DNA of 64,000 nt from Haberlea rhodopensis (taxonomy: Eukaryota; Streptophyta; Magnoliopsida; Lamiales; Gesneriaceae). A program made the translations under genes and the position numbers. The stretch lies in contig CAJQUN010000220.1 of the NCBI GenBank assembly GCA_907163345.1, positions 800,001-864,000 of the forward strand, written 5' to 3'. The notes under the pieces were generated by a model. That model was not told the origin of the DNA, ran no database searches, and saw only the letters and a program-made list of their open reading frames with translations. Each line of letters begins with the position of its first letter. The stretch's first letter is position 1. Positions 36,199-47,310 of the stretch are shown here, one piece after another.

Positions 36199-37695
36199 TG
36201 TAAGGAATCCAACAAGCAAATACGCAGCAGAAATAAAATAATTTTGGATTCCCAACCAGCGACCTATACGGAGTTAATCATATCGGGGTGTAAAGAGAAT
36301 CATACCCTTGTAGCGTGTTTGAGCCGAATCCCACGAAGTAGCACGTCCAACGCGTCCTCGAGTCAGTAGCAAAACTTTTCAAGTTATGCCTCTACGGTAT
36401 CCACACGATTATGTCGATGAAGGGATGTTGAAGAACAAGTTGCTAGACTTGATCTTCAACCAGAAAGTGACTAACCACCCAAAAGAATACGGCGGCCGTG
36501 TCTACACTTTTGTCTGCTAGGTTTAGGGTGCTATTTAATTCACAATTAACGTCTTACCTCTTAACCTAATGACCAAGTATATATATATACAGGAAGGTGG
36601 TGGCTAGTTAAACCTTAGGCTTTCGAAAAGCCCAAAACCACTTTTTTAATTATATCTATAGCCTATTATATATATATATTTGGCCCGATAGATTATATGT
36701 ATGTATATATAATATTTTATGATTAAGACTCTTCTTAATCAAATTAATTCATCCAATGAATTTTATCTACCCTTTATCGATTTAATCTTTTGTGCGACCC
36801 GTTAGGATCTTGCAACGTTGGCAGTGACATAAAATCTAATTTTATGTCACAAGCAATGAGCGGTATCTAGCAACACATCAAGGCTACCCAAGTTACAAGA
36901 ATGTCATTGACTCGACATAACCTATGGCCTGTGATAATATTAACCATGTAACTTAATCCCTTTGTCCATGTGTTTAGATTGAACACGAGTCATGGAATAG
37001 TCATACTCGTATATTCAATCTCTATTTCTTGATCCCCAAGTAGAACTAGAATAAACGAATAAGCTCGATATCACATATCGACTCATTCGAGCACGGCCAT
37101 GCATTTTAGTCTTACTTGATCAAGGGCCCAAACATTTCTCATGTTATATAGGAGGGACAAATCCTATCTTGATCAATCAACATCCCTCTACATAATTCGT
37201 AGTGTATCCAATAGTTGCTTTTATAGTTTACCCTGTTACAGGTAACATTTGACAATATCAAGATACATAACTCCTTATGTTGGGATCTCTGATGATCTCA
37301 AGTCGTAAGGATTACATACATTATTATCACTATGAGAATTGCTTATGACACTCATATAACTATCCATGTAGCATTCTCATGGTGGGTCTGTCCAGTACAT
37401 TGTTCTCTAACATGTACCCATCTGTTGATTTGATATCTCATATCCATGAATTAATTTATCAATCAAAACATACTAGTCTCAATGCATTATCATTATCCTT
37501 ATTTATGATAATACTTGACTAGGGACAATCTTTAAGAATAATACAATATTATTCTAAGGACATTAACTTATATATCAATTCATATTACACAGATATTCGA
37601 ATAATATATAATAATGATTTGCCATTTATAAAATCATAATACATTGTATGTCATAAACAATCATCTAATGACTTGTCTTAGGGCATATCCCAACA
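36199..37695 (-). repeat. 5' LTR of element F
   Basis: 1497 bp. Differs from the 3' LTR by small indels in the TA-rich part and a few substitutions. Confidence 0.92.
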
Positions 37696-37700
37696 GAGTC

Positions 37701-38836
37701 ATACCACGGATACATGCCCATCACTTCAAGAGACATCTGCTGAGCAAGTAAATGCAGCATGTGGATTTCCGGGGCAACCTCAACGCAAATATGACCCTTA
37801 CTCCAACACATACAACCCAGGATGGAGAGACCACCCTAACTTGAGCTATGGACCACAGTCGATGAATCACGTTCCACATCAAGTGCCACAACATCCACCA
37901 CCATACATGACACCTTTTCAGAGGACACAACATTCAAATTTCCCTTCCACTACTGACAGGTTAGAAAATATCATTCAAGATCTTGCTCATAATGTTACAA
38001 AATTTTAACAGGAAACGAGATCCAGTATTCAAACCTTGAACACTCAAGTGGGTCAACTAGTCACCGCACTCAATTGTGTTGAAGCCCATGGACCGACCAC
38101 CTTACCATCCCAAACAGTGGTGAATCCAAAGGAAAATGCAAGTGCAATCACACTTAGGAGTGGTAAAGAATTGGAGATACCAGAGAAGATGGAGAAAGAT
38201 CTACCAAAGAGTGATGAAGAAAAGGAAGCTGAAATTGGAGACAAGACCACCGTGGAACAAGAGGTAAGTCTCCTTCCTTTTCTGAATACGAAGTGCCACC
38301 CCCTTCCCCCAAGCATTGAAAGACAATAAGAAAGATGCTGGACTTAAAGGTCTATATGAAACTTTTCGACGGTGTGAGATAAACATTCATTTGCCTGATG
38401 CAATTCAACAAGTACCTCGCTATGCAAAATATTTGAAAGAATTATGCACTGCGAAGAGAAATCATAGGTTGAAGGGATCCCAAAAGATTGAATTGAGTGA
38501 AAATGTGTCAGCTGTGATATACGGGAAGATTCTTACCAAGTGTAAGGACCCAGGTATGTTCTCTATCCCGTGCACAATTGGTAACACTCGCCTTGAAAAG
38601 GCCATGTTAGATTTAGGAGCATCGATCAATGTCATGTCATATTCTATTTATGCTTCTCTACAACTTGGCCCTTTGAACCTTACTGGAGTAGTTATTCAAT
38701 TAGCGGATAGGTCTAGTGCATATCCTAGGGGTGTGATTGAATATGTGCTTGTGCAAGTGAACAAATTAGTATTCCCTGTGGATTTCTATGTGCTTGATAT
38801 GGAGAATGGTGATAAGAGTAGCCCCATTTTGTTAGG
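37701..38836 (+). pseudogene. Element D gag C-terminus and protease
   Basis: Completes the zinc knuckle split by F (HTTDTC), then the Asn/Pro-rich YDPYSNTYNPGWRDHPN segment. A TAA at about 38006 interrupts; TLNTQVGQLVTALN and ITLRSGKELEIP follow. After a frame change near 38316 the protease domain reads SIPCTIGNTRLEKAMLDLGA, with active site DLGASINVMS near 38610 and VIQLADRSSAYPRGV. It is cut by E at PILLGK and resumes at 46874. Confidence 0.87.
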
Positions 38837-38841
38837 AAAAC

Positions 38842-40394
38842 TGATAGGCTTAGATTTTGAGTGTTTTTAACTGTAATTTCTTCCCATTTTTCGTACTTTT
38901 TCCTGGATGATATTATGCTTTTTGGTGTTTATTTGTCTATTTCAGGAAAATTAGTTGGAAATGGAAGAAATGAGCTAAACTGAAGAAAAATGGCAAAATC
39001 GAGGCGAGAAAGAGTTGAAATTGAGGAAGTTGGATTTTCGGAGTCTCGATCGATCGAGAATATTTCTCGATCGATCGAGCCAGGCAGTGTGCTGAGAAGA
39101 AAATAATTAGAAGTCTCGATCGATCGAGATTATTTCTCGATCGATCGACCAAGGCAGAAACTTCAGAGCCAATTTTATCGAAGGCTCGATCGATCAGAAG
39201 GAAATCTCGATCGATCGAGCGAGGCAGTGAGTTTCAAAGGCTGACGTGAACAGTGCACCGATCGATCGTACGCAATTCTCGATCGATCGATACGCAAATC
39301 CGGGAAAATCTTATCTTCCATTTTTAAATGGATTTTCGGGGGATAAAAGGAAAGATCATTTCCATACAAGACATACACCATATCAGACGCCAATCCTCTC
39401 GAAAATAAGGAACCTTAGCCGCCGCCTAGCGCCGCCGAAGGAGATTCAGTCTCCGTTCTTCGTCCAAAGTCGAGCCAATCCATTCCGGAGTGCAAGGAAG
39501 GAGCAAGAGAAGAGATTTCGGTGCTACGCACGGATTTATTCCGCTGTTTATCGTATTTCTAGACTCTAATCTATTTCATTTTGATTTCCAATTGATGTTT
39601 TTGAGGTCGAGAGACTATTAAACTCTTTTGTATTTGATTTGAAATATTTTCAGTTTATTCTATTGAGTTTTAGTTTCGTTGTGTTTGATTATTGATTCAA
39701 TTGTGTTTGAGTGCATTGATCACTATTGTTCATAAATTAATTGCTTGTGTAGATCAAAGCCTAGCTAACTTTGATTGAATCTGAGAGTTATAACCGAGAT
39801 CGAGAGATAACGTTGTAACACGCTCTATTAATTTATGATGTATGTTACGATTGAGATCGAGAGATGATATCGCATACGTGAGAACTTTGAATCGAGAGAT
39901 TTAGAGTAACAAGGTTTTGATGATTTATGCAATATTGAATTAGTAAATAGGTGCACGAGAGTGACTTATTCTAATTTAATGTTAGTTTCTTTACAGCTCG
40001 AGAGAGTGTATCGAATAATAGCGAAAACCTTTCACCTTTAGAATCAATTGGTTGATAATTTGATAATTCAGTTGAATCATTAAAGATAACATAGTTGAAC
40101 GACGAGCTTGATAAATTTCTCGAGTGACTTACCTTTGCATATCCGGAATCATTCATTTTATTGTTTCTTGTTTTCATTTTTTGGTCTTTAGTTTAATTTG
40201 GCTTTAGTTAATCAACTTCTTAAATCGTAGGCTAAATATAATTTCTCTAATCTTATTTGGTACTTATACATTAGTCCATGTGGATTCGACAACCCCTACT
40301 TAAATTTCACTATACTAAAACTTGACAACCGTGCACTTGCGGTAGTATCGCTTCACATTCTAAGAAAATCTTTTGTTTAAAAATAAAGCGGTCA
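38842..40394 (+). repeat. 5' LTR of element E
   Basis: 1553 bp, TGATAGGC...GCGGTCA. Four palindrome pairs start at 39047/39068, 39117/39138, 39187/39208 and 39259/39280: each pair 21 bp apart, with pairs repeating about every 70 bp. Confidence 0.92.
39047..39348 (+). promoter_or_regulatory. E 5' LTR promoter: four GATC palindrome pairs plus TATA-like box
   Basis: The four pairs are the clearest in the window. Three pairs are followed by a variant of (a)ggcag. A TATA-like gataaaa lies at 39342-39348, about 53 bp after the last palindrome. The cluster is repeated in the 3' LTR at 45522-45764. Confidence 0.6.
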
Positions 40395-40400
40395 AGTTTT

Positions 40401-40418
40401 TGGCGCCGTTGCCGGGGA
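40401..40418 (+). other. Primer-binding site of element E (tRNA-Asp)
   Basis: TGGCGCCGTTGCCGGGGA, complementary to the 3' end of Asp tRNA, as known for Athila-type elements. Confidence 0.88.
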
Positions 40419-40589
40419 CTAATCTGTATAATATCATACGAGATTAGTTGATTGTAATTTAGCCAATTCTTTATTATTGAGTTTTTGTTTTTCTCTTTTC
40501 TTTTTCTTTTGTTGATCTTTGTTAATAATTCTGTATAATTTTTGCTGTCTCCTTTTGTCTGTTTTGTACAGGAATCGTTTCTCTAGTGC

Positions 40590-41369
40590 ATGCTCAGAAG
40601 AGAGGAGCCCATTCTCGAGCCCTTTGATCCGGAAATAGAAAGAACTCTACTTAGGCGATTACGAGAAGCTCGAGCGATGGCAGATAATAATGAAGCACAG
40701 AACCCAAGATCAATGATGGACTTTGCACAACCGGCATTTCATGGATCTTTGTCCAGTATTACGAGGCCGACGATTCAAGCGAACAACTTTGAGATCAAGC
40801 CGGCGATTATACAAATGATACAACACTCGGTTATGTTTGGGGGAGCGGCCACGGACGACCCGAATAATCACATCTCCAACTTTTTGGAGATTTGTGACAC
40901 GTTCAAACATAATGGCGTCTCCGATGACGCCATCAGGTTAAGACTTTTCCCTTTTTCATTACGAGACAAAGCTAAGTCATGGTTGAATTCACTAGCTGCA
41001 GGTTCAATAACAACATGGGAGGGGATGACGAAAGCGTTTTTATCAAAGTACTTTCCCCCTTCCAAGACGGCGAAGATGCGGAACGATATCACAACTTTTG
41101 GGCAGTTTGACCCCGAGACGTTATATGAAGCGTGGGATCGTTCTAAAGAATTGTTGAGGAGATGCCCACACCACGGTCTACCCATATGGTTGCAGGTACA
41201 AACTTTCTATAATGGTTTGTTTTCTGCTAACCGTTCGATGATAGATGCAGCATCGGGGGGATCGATAACGAGGAAGACACCGGAAGAGGCATATAGCTTA
41301 TTGGAAGAAATGGCATGTAACAGCTACCAGTGGCAGTCAGAGAGGAACACGCCACAGAAGCCAATATGA
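40590..41369 (+). CDS. gag: Element E Gag, main part
   Basis: 259-codon frame starting MLRREEPILEPFDPEIERTL. Gag core: GGAATDDPNNHISNFLEICD, LRLFPFSLRDKAKSWLNSLA, FLSKYFPPSKTAKMRN, then PIWLQVQTFYNGLFSANRSM and AASGGSITRKTPEEAYSLLE. TGA at 41367 ends it; the same frame continues with the zinc knuckle part, so this stop is secondary (B has Gly here). This is the best-preserved Athila-type gag in the window. Role: particle formation and RNA packaging. Confidence 0.88.
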   Translation: MLRREEPILEPFDPEIERTLLRRLREARAMADNNEAQNPRSMMDFAQPAFHGSLSSITRPTIQANNFEIKPAIIQMIQHSVMFGGAATDDPNNHISNFLEICDTFKHNGVSDDAIRLRLFPFSLRDKAKSWLNSLAAGSITTWEGMTKAFLSKYFPPSKTAKMRNDITTFGQFDPETLYEAWDRSKELLRRCPHHGLPIWLQVQTFYNGLFSANRSMIDAASGGSITRKTPEEAYSLLEEMACNSYQWQSERNTPQKPI

Positions 41370-41873
41370 GTTCATCAAGTGGACGAGATCACTGCTCTTT
41401 CGGCTCAGTTGGAAGCTATGAACCCGAAGATAGACAGCATGGGAGCAGCAGCGATGCAAGCTCAAGCTATCTTCTGTGAGCTGTGTGGAGGCGGTCATCC
41501 AAGCATCGAATGTCAGGCAGGTAACCAGTTTAACCAATCTATTGAGGCTGTGAATTTTGTAGGTAACAGGCCACCCAACAATCCGTATTCGAACTCCTAC
41601 AATCCGGGGTGGAGGAACCACCCAAACCTGAGATGGTCGAACCAGGAGAATGTGTTGAACCCACAACCGCAGGCAGGGTTCACACAAAAGCCGAGTATGG
41701 AGGAACTTATGGCAAAGTTGATTTCGTCGACAGAGGTGAGGATGCAAAATCAAGATGCATCGATGAAAAATTTGGAGGTGCAAATAGGGCAATTGGCATC
41801 GTTGATTTTGGGGAGAACGCAAGGTACACTCCCAAGTGATTCTGTAAAGAATCCAAAGGAGCAATCGAATTGA
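41370..41873 (+). pseudogene. Element E gag C-terminus with zinc knuckle
   Basis: In frame with the preceding gag. CX2CX3HX4C knuckle CELCGGGHPSIEC near 41480, then PPNNPYSNSYNPGWRNHPN and VQIGQLASLILGRTQGTLPS. It ends at 41871-41873 (TGA), at the point where pol should follow but is deleted. Confidence 0.85.
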
Positions 41874-42693
41874 CAGACGAGGAGGTGACAATCCAGCTTG
41901 GGACTATAAATTAAGAACTTCTTTTTTCCATTCCTTGAGCTTTTGTTTTGGTTTATTCTTTCTAGTTTGGTTGTTTTAATTTTGTTTTTAGATGTTTCCG
42001 TGGATAAGTCTGTGTGTTTTCTATTGCAGGTGTGAAAACAAGAGCGATAAGGATGTAGACGAGGCAACCCGAGAGAAAGTTGTTGAGAAAATATCAAATT
42101 TTGTCTTCTGGTGTTGGCGATCGATCGAGACAAAATCTCGATCGATCGCCCAAAGCTTTGAAATTGGGAGTTGAGTACTGCCTCGCTCGATCGATCGAAA
42201 ATTTTTTCCGATCGATCGAGCGAGAGAAAATTTTGAAAAAAAATAGGGCACCGAAGAGCAGTCTGCACTTTAAAAAAAAACACTTTCTCTCCTCTCCACA
42301 ACAGAACCCAAGTCGCCTCTTCCAATTTTTCATCTAATCTCATCCTTATTCCATCAAATTTCCAATTTACTTCAAATCTTGGAAGTAATACTTGTTCTAA
42401 TGAGATTTTCATTGCAGATTTGAAGAATTACAAGTCAAATTGGGCAGAAGTGCATCCAAAAGGGAATTCCAAGCCAAGTGCCAAACTCTTCCAAGATCGG
42501 ATTTTTAAGTGGTAATTGGTTTCAAATCTCAAAGCTTTTATCTTTTGGTGCAATTTCTTCGTGTAGTAGAATAGGGTTAGGAAGGATTTAAGTTTGGAGG
42601 AAGTTTTGTCGTGTTGAAGGGTGTTGGATTTGCAGTGTTGTGTGTGGTGTAGTTGCATTCAAGCGAGATATTTGAGAATAATTTAGCAAGAAA
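41874..42693 (+). promoter_or_regulatory. E: spacer upstream of accessory ORF with two GATC palindrome pairs
   Basis: No ORF that I trust. Pairs start at 42118/42139 and 42188/42209, each 21 bp apart and 70 bp from pair to pair, exactly as in the LTR. An a-rich tttaaaaaaaa at about 42270 might serve as a TATA element. This arrangement suggests an internal promoter for the accessory ORF; that is inference. Confidence 0.5.
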
Positions 42694-43954
42694 ATGTCTT
42701 CGAGAAAGAGGTCAAAGCAGGCGGAGGCTTCACAAAAGCAAAAGCAGGCGGAGGCCACCACTTCTGAACCAGGGTATGACGAACAGAAGTTTGTCAATGC
42801 CACAGTTGCTGAGTTATATGCCACTTATCATAAGAAACCCCTTAGTCGTGAAAGGGGCATGAGCATGGAAAAAATTGAGTGCCCGGTCATTAGGACAGCA
42901 CGGCGAAAAGGGTGGTTTCAATTTGTTCAGACACCGATTGATGCTGTGGTGCCACTGGTGAGGGAATTTTACACAAATCTTCGAACCATTCGACCAGGAC
43001 ACCAAGTAAAGGTTTATGTTCGAGGGAAGGATGTGTTGGTAGATCGAGCTTCAATCAATAATATTTACCGGATGCCTTTCATTCACAACTGTGCATACCA
43101 ATCTTTCAAGAATAGCAAGATAGATTACGATGAGGTATTGACAGTTATTGGCATGCCGGAAGTGGATTGGCAAAGGAACGATAAAGGAGAGCCACAGTTG
43201 GTTCTAAAAAAGCATTTGATGCCAGAGGCCCAAGCATGGTTCTCATTTGTCGCCTCGCGGGTCATGCCTTCGACCCACACTTCTGAGGTGACAAAAGACA
43301 GAGCGGTCCTGGTATATGCCATCCTCTCAGGGAAGGAACTGGACTTCGGCGAGATCATCAGTGATCACATTCAAGAGATTGGGAGCAGCCCACCAACCTC
43401 CGCACTACCGTTTCCATCCACGATCACTGCTTTATGTCAGCGATGCGGAGTGACATGGGGGGAAGACGAGGAGCTACTTCCGCCGAAGACCCCGATCATA
43501 GTGGACGGTCCACCACCTCCTACGGGCCGACGAAGGGCCGAGCCAAGACCCTCGGACACTAGACAAGCTGGAGCATCATCATCCTCTGCTGCAGAGCGTA
43601 CACGTGTTACATTGGACTCTCTTCATAGGGATCTCCAAGATATTCGCCTGGGGCAGCAGAGTATTCACAGCATGCAGCGGGACATTCACAGCATGCAGAG
43701 AGCATTGCAGATGGACCATGAGCAGGCAGCTCAGCGTCAGATGGAGTTCATGCACTATCAGAGTGCATGGAACACTGCCATGGCCCATGGCCCAGGGCTT
43801 TCCAGGTTTCCAGTTCCCGCCGGAGCCACACTTTGCACCTTATCATCCGCATGCACCTCCACCTTCTGAGTACCCACCATTTCCGCCATATCAGGGCGAG
43901 GAGCACCACTACCCAGTTCCCCCTCCGGAGCATGATGAGGACGACGATCAGTGA
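42694..43954 (+). pseudogene. Element E accessory ORF (putative plant transposon protein domain)
   Basis: Open from ATG 42694 for about 370 codons. N-terminus is basic and Gln/Ala-rich (MSSRKRSKQAEASQKQKQAE). The conserved domain covers about residues 25-250: YHKKPLSRERGMSMEKIECP, VPLVREFYTNLRTIRPG, EAQAWFSFVASRVMPSTHTS, KELDFGEIISDHI and LPFPSTITALCQRCGV. Then come a Pro/Arg-rich linker, a Ser-rich stretch, a Gln-rich possible coiled coil (LQDIRLGQQSIHSMQRDIHS) and a Pro/acidic tail. A tandem duplication of atggccc near 43785 shifts the frame, so the tail ending DEDDDQ is read in another frame. No known function; sits where Athila elements carry their post-pol ORF. Confidence 0.78.
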
Positions 43955-43965
43955 CGATCGTCGTC
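43940..43965 (+). other. Inverted repeat across accessory-ORF stop codon (E)
   Basis: gacgacgatc (43940-43949), spacer agtgac with the TGA stop, gatcgtcgtc (43956-43965). Identical stem to A at 14935-14960. Confidence 0.8.
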
Positions 43966-45302
43966 ATGGTATGTGTTTTTGCCTTTGCATTTATTTATTT
44001 TTTCTTGTTCATTGAGGGCAATTCACGTACTAAGTTTGTGGGGGGTTTTGAGTATTTGCATATATCTTGTTTTTGCACATTCTGCTACTTGTCTTGCTTC
44101 CCTACTTGCATGACTGCATGATTTTGTGACTGATTCATCCTTGAGCATTACCAACAAAATTTTTTTTGTGAGTTAGTCTTGAGAAATGAAGAATTTGATT
44201 TGCAACAGTAATACATGATGAAATTAATCCTCATCTAGATAGGAGTCATGAAAATGTTTAACTTGTTTGTATATATCCTTTGTTAACCATATGTAAAAAC
44301 TGAGGAATAATTTGAGCACTTATTGAGTCATGATTGAGTGAAGTATGTATTGATTAAAGTGAAAATTTGTGTTAACTATGATGAGTTTTGAGTATTTTAG
44401 ATAACTCTACAATTTATTTGAAAGCACTTTGAGGCGAAATTTATAGTTAGGAACTTGACTTGGAGATGATTTAGGCGATCTTTGGACCGTTTGAGCCTTT
44501 CAAGCCTACCTGTTATACATTATTCCTTAGTGTCCCCTCTTGTGCCTTATTGAAAAAGAATGGTATATGCATTGCATATGATTAGACCCCCATTCGACAT
44601 TCTTGGCAACCTCATTATACCTACCTTGGATTGAGCCTAAAAGAAAATTTTTACCCACCCCTAAGGGAGTATAATGAATCTCATTCATTGCATTAAATTG
44701 TTATATGTTGATAAGTTCATTGTGAAAAAAATGAAATGAACAAAAGAATGAGCAAAGAAAAAGAAAAGATGTAGAGAAAAGCCTTGAAAAGAAAATTTAA
44801 ATAAGACCCAAAGTGGCCAAGGCTAGAAAAAGTTGAAGAGAAGCTCAATAGTGTGTGAAAAAAGTATTGAACTGATCCTATTGTACCCTCGTCTGTGAAT
44901 TCATCCTACCTTTTCTTTGGAGCCACCAAAAGGCCTAACGTTATAAGCTTTTAAAGTCCTGTTGATCCAAGTCTAGGGAATAATTACATTAGTGGAGAAG
45001 TGCTGAATAGTAAATTTGTAGAGTAGTTCAAAGTAATATTGACTCGGAGTTGTTATGGCACTTTTTGATCTTAAAGATATGTACATTACTCATGTTTGAC
45101 AATAGCACACACGCACGTTCCAATGTTGCGATGTATTGTTTAACTTAGGAGAAATTGCTTCTTGTTAAATGTTGAATGACTTTTATTGATGTGTAAGTAG
45201 GATTTCTGATTTTTTACGTGAGTTGTAAAGATGATTCATGCATAGTATTAAGATTAACTTTTCTTTTTTGAGCTTATTGCTTGCTCGAGGACGATCAAGT
45301 CT
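43966..45302 (+). other. Conserved 3' non-coding domain of element E
   Basis: About 1.3 kb without genes, collinear with A, B and D. Key blocks: gagcctttcaagcctacc near 44491, agacccaaagtggccaagg near 44813, taccttttctttgg near 44929 and cacacacgcacgttcc near 45105. Confidence 0.6.
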
Positions 45303-45316
45303 AAGTTTGGGGGAGT
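45303..45316 (+). other. Polypurine tract of element E
   Basis: aagtttgggggagt directly before the 3' LTR. Confidence 0.75.
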
Positions 45317-46868
45317 TGATAGGCTTAGATTTTGTGTGTTTTTAGCTGTAATTTCTTCCCATTTTTCGTACTTTTTCCTGGATGATATTATGCTTTTTGG
45401 TGTTTATTTGTCTATTTCAGGAAAATTAGTTGGAAATGGAAGAAATGAGCTAAACTGAAGAAAAATGGCGAAATCGAGGCGAGAAAGAGTTGAAATTGAG
45501 GAAGTTGGATTTTTGGAGTCTCGATCGATCGAGAATATTTCTCGATCGATCGAGCCAGGCAGTGTGCTGAGAAGAAAATAATTAGAAGTCTCGATCGATC
45601 GAGATTATTTGTCGATCGATCGACCAAGGCAGATACTTCAGAGCCAATTTTATCGAAGGCTCGATTGATCGGAAGGAAATCTCGATCGATCGAGCGAGGC
45701 AGTGAGTTTCAAAGGCTGACGTGAACAGTGCACTGATCGATCGGACGCAATTCTCGATCGATCGATACGCAAATCCGGGAAAATCTTATCTTCCATTTTT
45801 GAATGGATTTTTGGGGGATAAAAGGAAAGATCATTTCCATACAAGACATACACCATATCAGACGCCAATCCTCTCGAAAATAAGGAACCCTAACCGCCGC
45901 CTAGCACCGTCGAAGGAGATTCAGTCTCCGTTCTTCGTACAAAGTCGAGCCAATCCATTCCGGAGTGCAAAGAAGGAGCAAGAGAAGAGATTTCGGTGCT
46001 ACGCACGGATTTATTCCACCGTTTATCATATTTCTAGACTCTAATCTATTTCATTTTGATTTCCAATTGATGTTTTTGAGGTCGAGAGACGATTAAACTC
46101 TTTTGTATTTGATTTGAAATATTTTCAGTTTATTCTATCGAGTTTTAGTTTCGTTGTGTTTGATTATTGATTCAATTGTGTTTGAGTGCATTGATCACTA
46201 TTGTTCATAAATTAATTGCTTGTGTAGATCAAAGCCTAGCTAACTTTGATTGAATCTGAGAGTTATAACAAAGATCGAGAGAAAACGTTGTAACACGCTC
46301 TATTAATTTATGATGTATGTTACGATTGAGATCGAGAGATGATATCGCATACGTGAGAACTTTGAATCGAGAGATTAGAGTAACATGGTTTTGATGATTT
46401 ATGCAATATTGAATTAGTAAATAGGTGCACGAGAGTGACTTATTCTAATTTAATGTTAGTTTCTTTACAGCTCGAGAGAGTGTATCGAATAATAGCGAAA
46501 ACCTTTCACCTTTAGAATCAATTGGTTGATAATTTGAGAATTAAGTTGAATCATTAAAGATAACATAGTTGAACGACGAGCTTGATAAATTTCTCGAGTG
46601 ACTTACCTTTGCATATCCGGAATCATTCATTTTATTGTTTCTTGTTTTCATTTTTCGGTCTTTAGTTTAATTTGGCTTTAGTTAATCAACTTCTTAAATC
46701 GTAGGCTAAATATAATTTCTCTAATCTTATTTGGTACTTATACATTAGTCCCTGTGGATTCGACAACCCCTACTTAAATTTCACTATACTAAAACTTGAC
46801 AATCGTGCACTTGCGGTAGTATCGCTTCACATTCTAAGAAAATCTTTTGTTTAAAAATAAAGCGGTCA
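45317..46868 (+). repeat. 3' LTR of element E
   Basis: 1552 bp, matching the 5' LTR with about two dozen scattered differences. Palindrome cluster at 45522-45764; pairs 45522/45543 and 45734/45755 keep the 21-bp spacing despite point changes. Confidence 0.92.
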
Positions 46869-46873
46869 AAAAC

Positions 46874-47310
46874 CATTCCTCAAAACTTCTAAGACCAAGA
46901 TAGATGTGCATAGTGGTACCCTTACTATGGAATTTGATGGTGAGATTGTTACTTTTATCATTTATGATGCCATGAAATATCCTTGCAATAATGATGACAC
47001 TGTATATTCTATCGATGTTATTTACTATTTGTCTCAGGAAGTTCTTGAGATTGTAGGGAAGGATGAACTGGTGCCCAAACGTATTCAAAAATGGATGGCG
47101 AGTATGCATCGACTACCGGAAGCTCAACGCCGTGACTAGAAAGGACCACATTCCTCTACCCTTCATTGATCAAATGCTTGAGAGGTTAGCGTGTCATTCA
47201 TACTATTGTTTTATTGACGGTTATTCGGGTTATTTTTAGATTGCAATTGCACCGGAGGACCAAGAAAAGACTACTTTCACAGCCCTTTTGGCACATTCGA
47301 CTACCGACGC
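46874..47310 (+). pseudogene. Element D protease end and start of RT, with deletion and frameshift
   Basis: Starts FLKTSKTKIDVHSGTLTMEF, the protease tail rejoined after E. The frame then goes to DELVPKRIQ, a motif that normally comes just before the RT YRKLN region, so the linker and early RT are deleted. An extra base near 47090 shifts frame; the continuing RT reads DHIPLPFIDQMLERL, with a TAG near 47239 where the family has Gln. Confidence 0.8.

Larger units (their letters stand above)
29060..37695 (-). mobile_element. Element F: nearly complete Ty1/copia retrotransposon nested in D gag
   Basis: LTRs 36199-37695 (5') and 29060-30574 (3') on the minus strand, target duplication gagtc at 29055-29059 and 37696-37700. 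It has an iMet primer site, a 1.6-kb leader, gag, protease, integrase, RT and RNase H in the copia order (integrase before RT), then a purine tract. Stops and frame changes are scattered through the polyprotein. There are no GATC palindrome pairs in its LTRs. Confidence 0.93.
38842..46868 (+). mobile_element. Element E: pol-less Athila-type retrotransposon (gag plus accessory ORF) nested in D protease
   Basis: LTRs 38842-40394 and 45317-46868, target duplication aaaac at 38837-38841 and 46869-46873. It carries an intact Asp-tRNA primer site, gag broken by one stop, a spacer with GATC palindrome pairs, an almost complete accessory ORF and the conserved 3' non-coding domain. Protease, RT, RNase H and integrase are absent: the sequence passes from the end of gag (about 41873) straight to the post-pol spacer. 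LTR identity is roughly 98 percent by eye. Confidence 0.92.
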
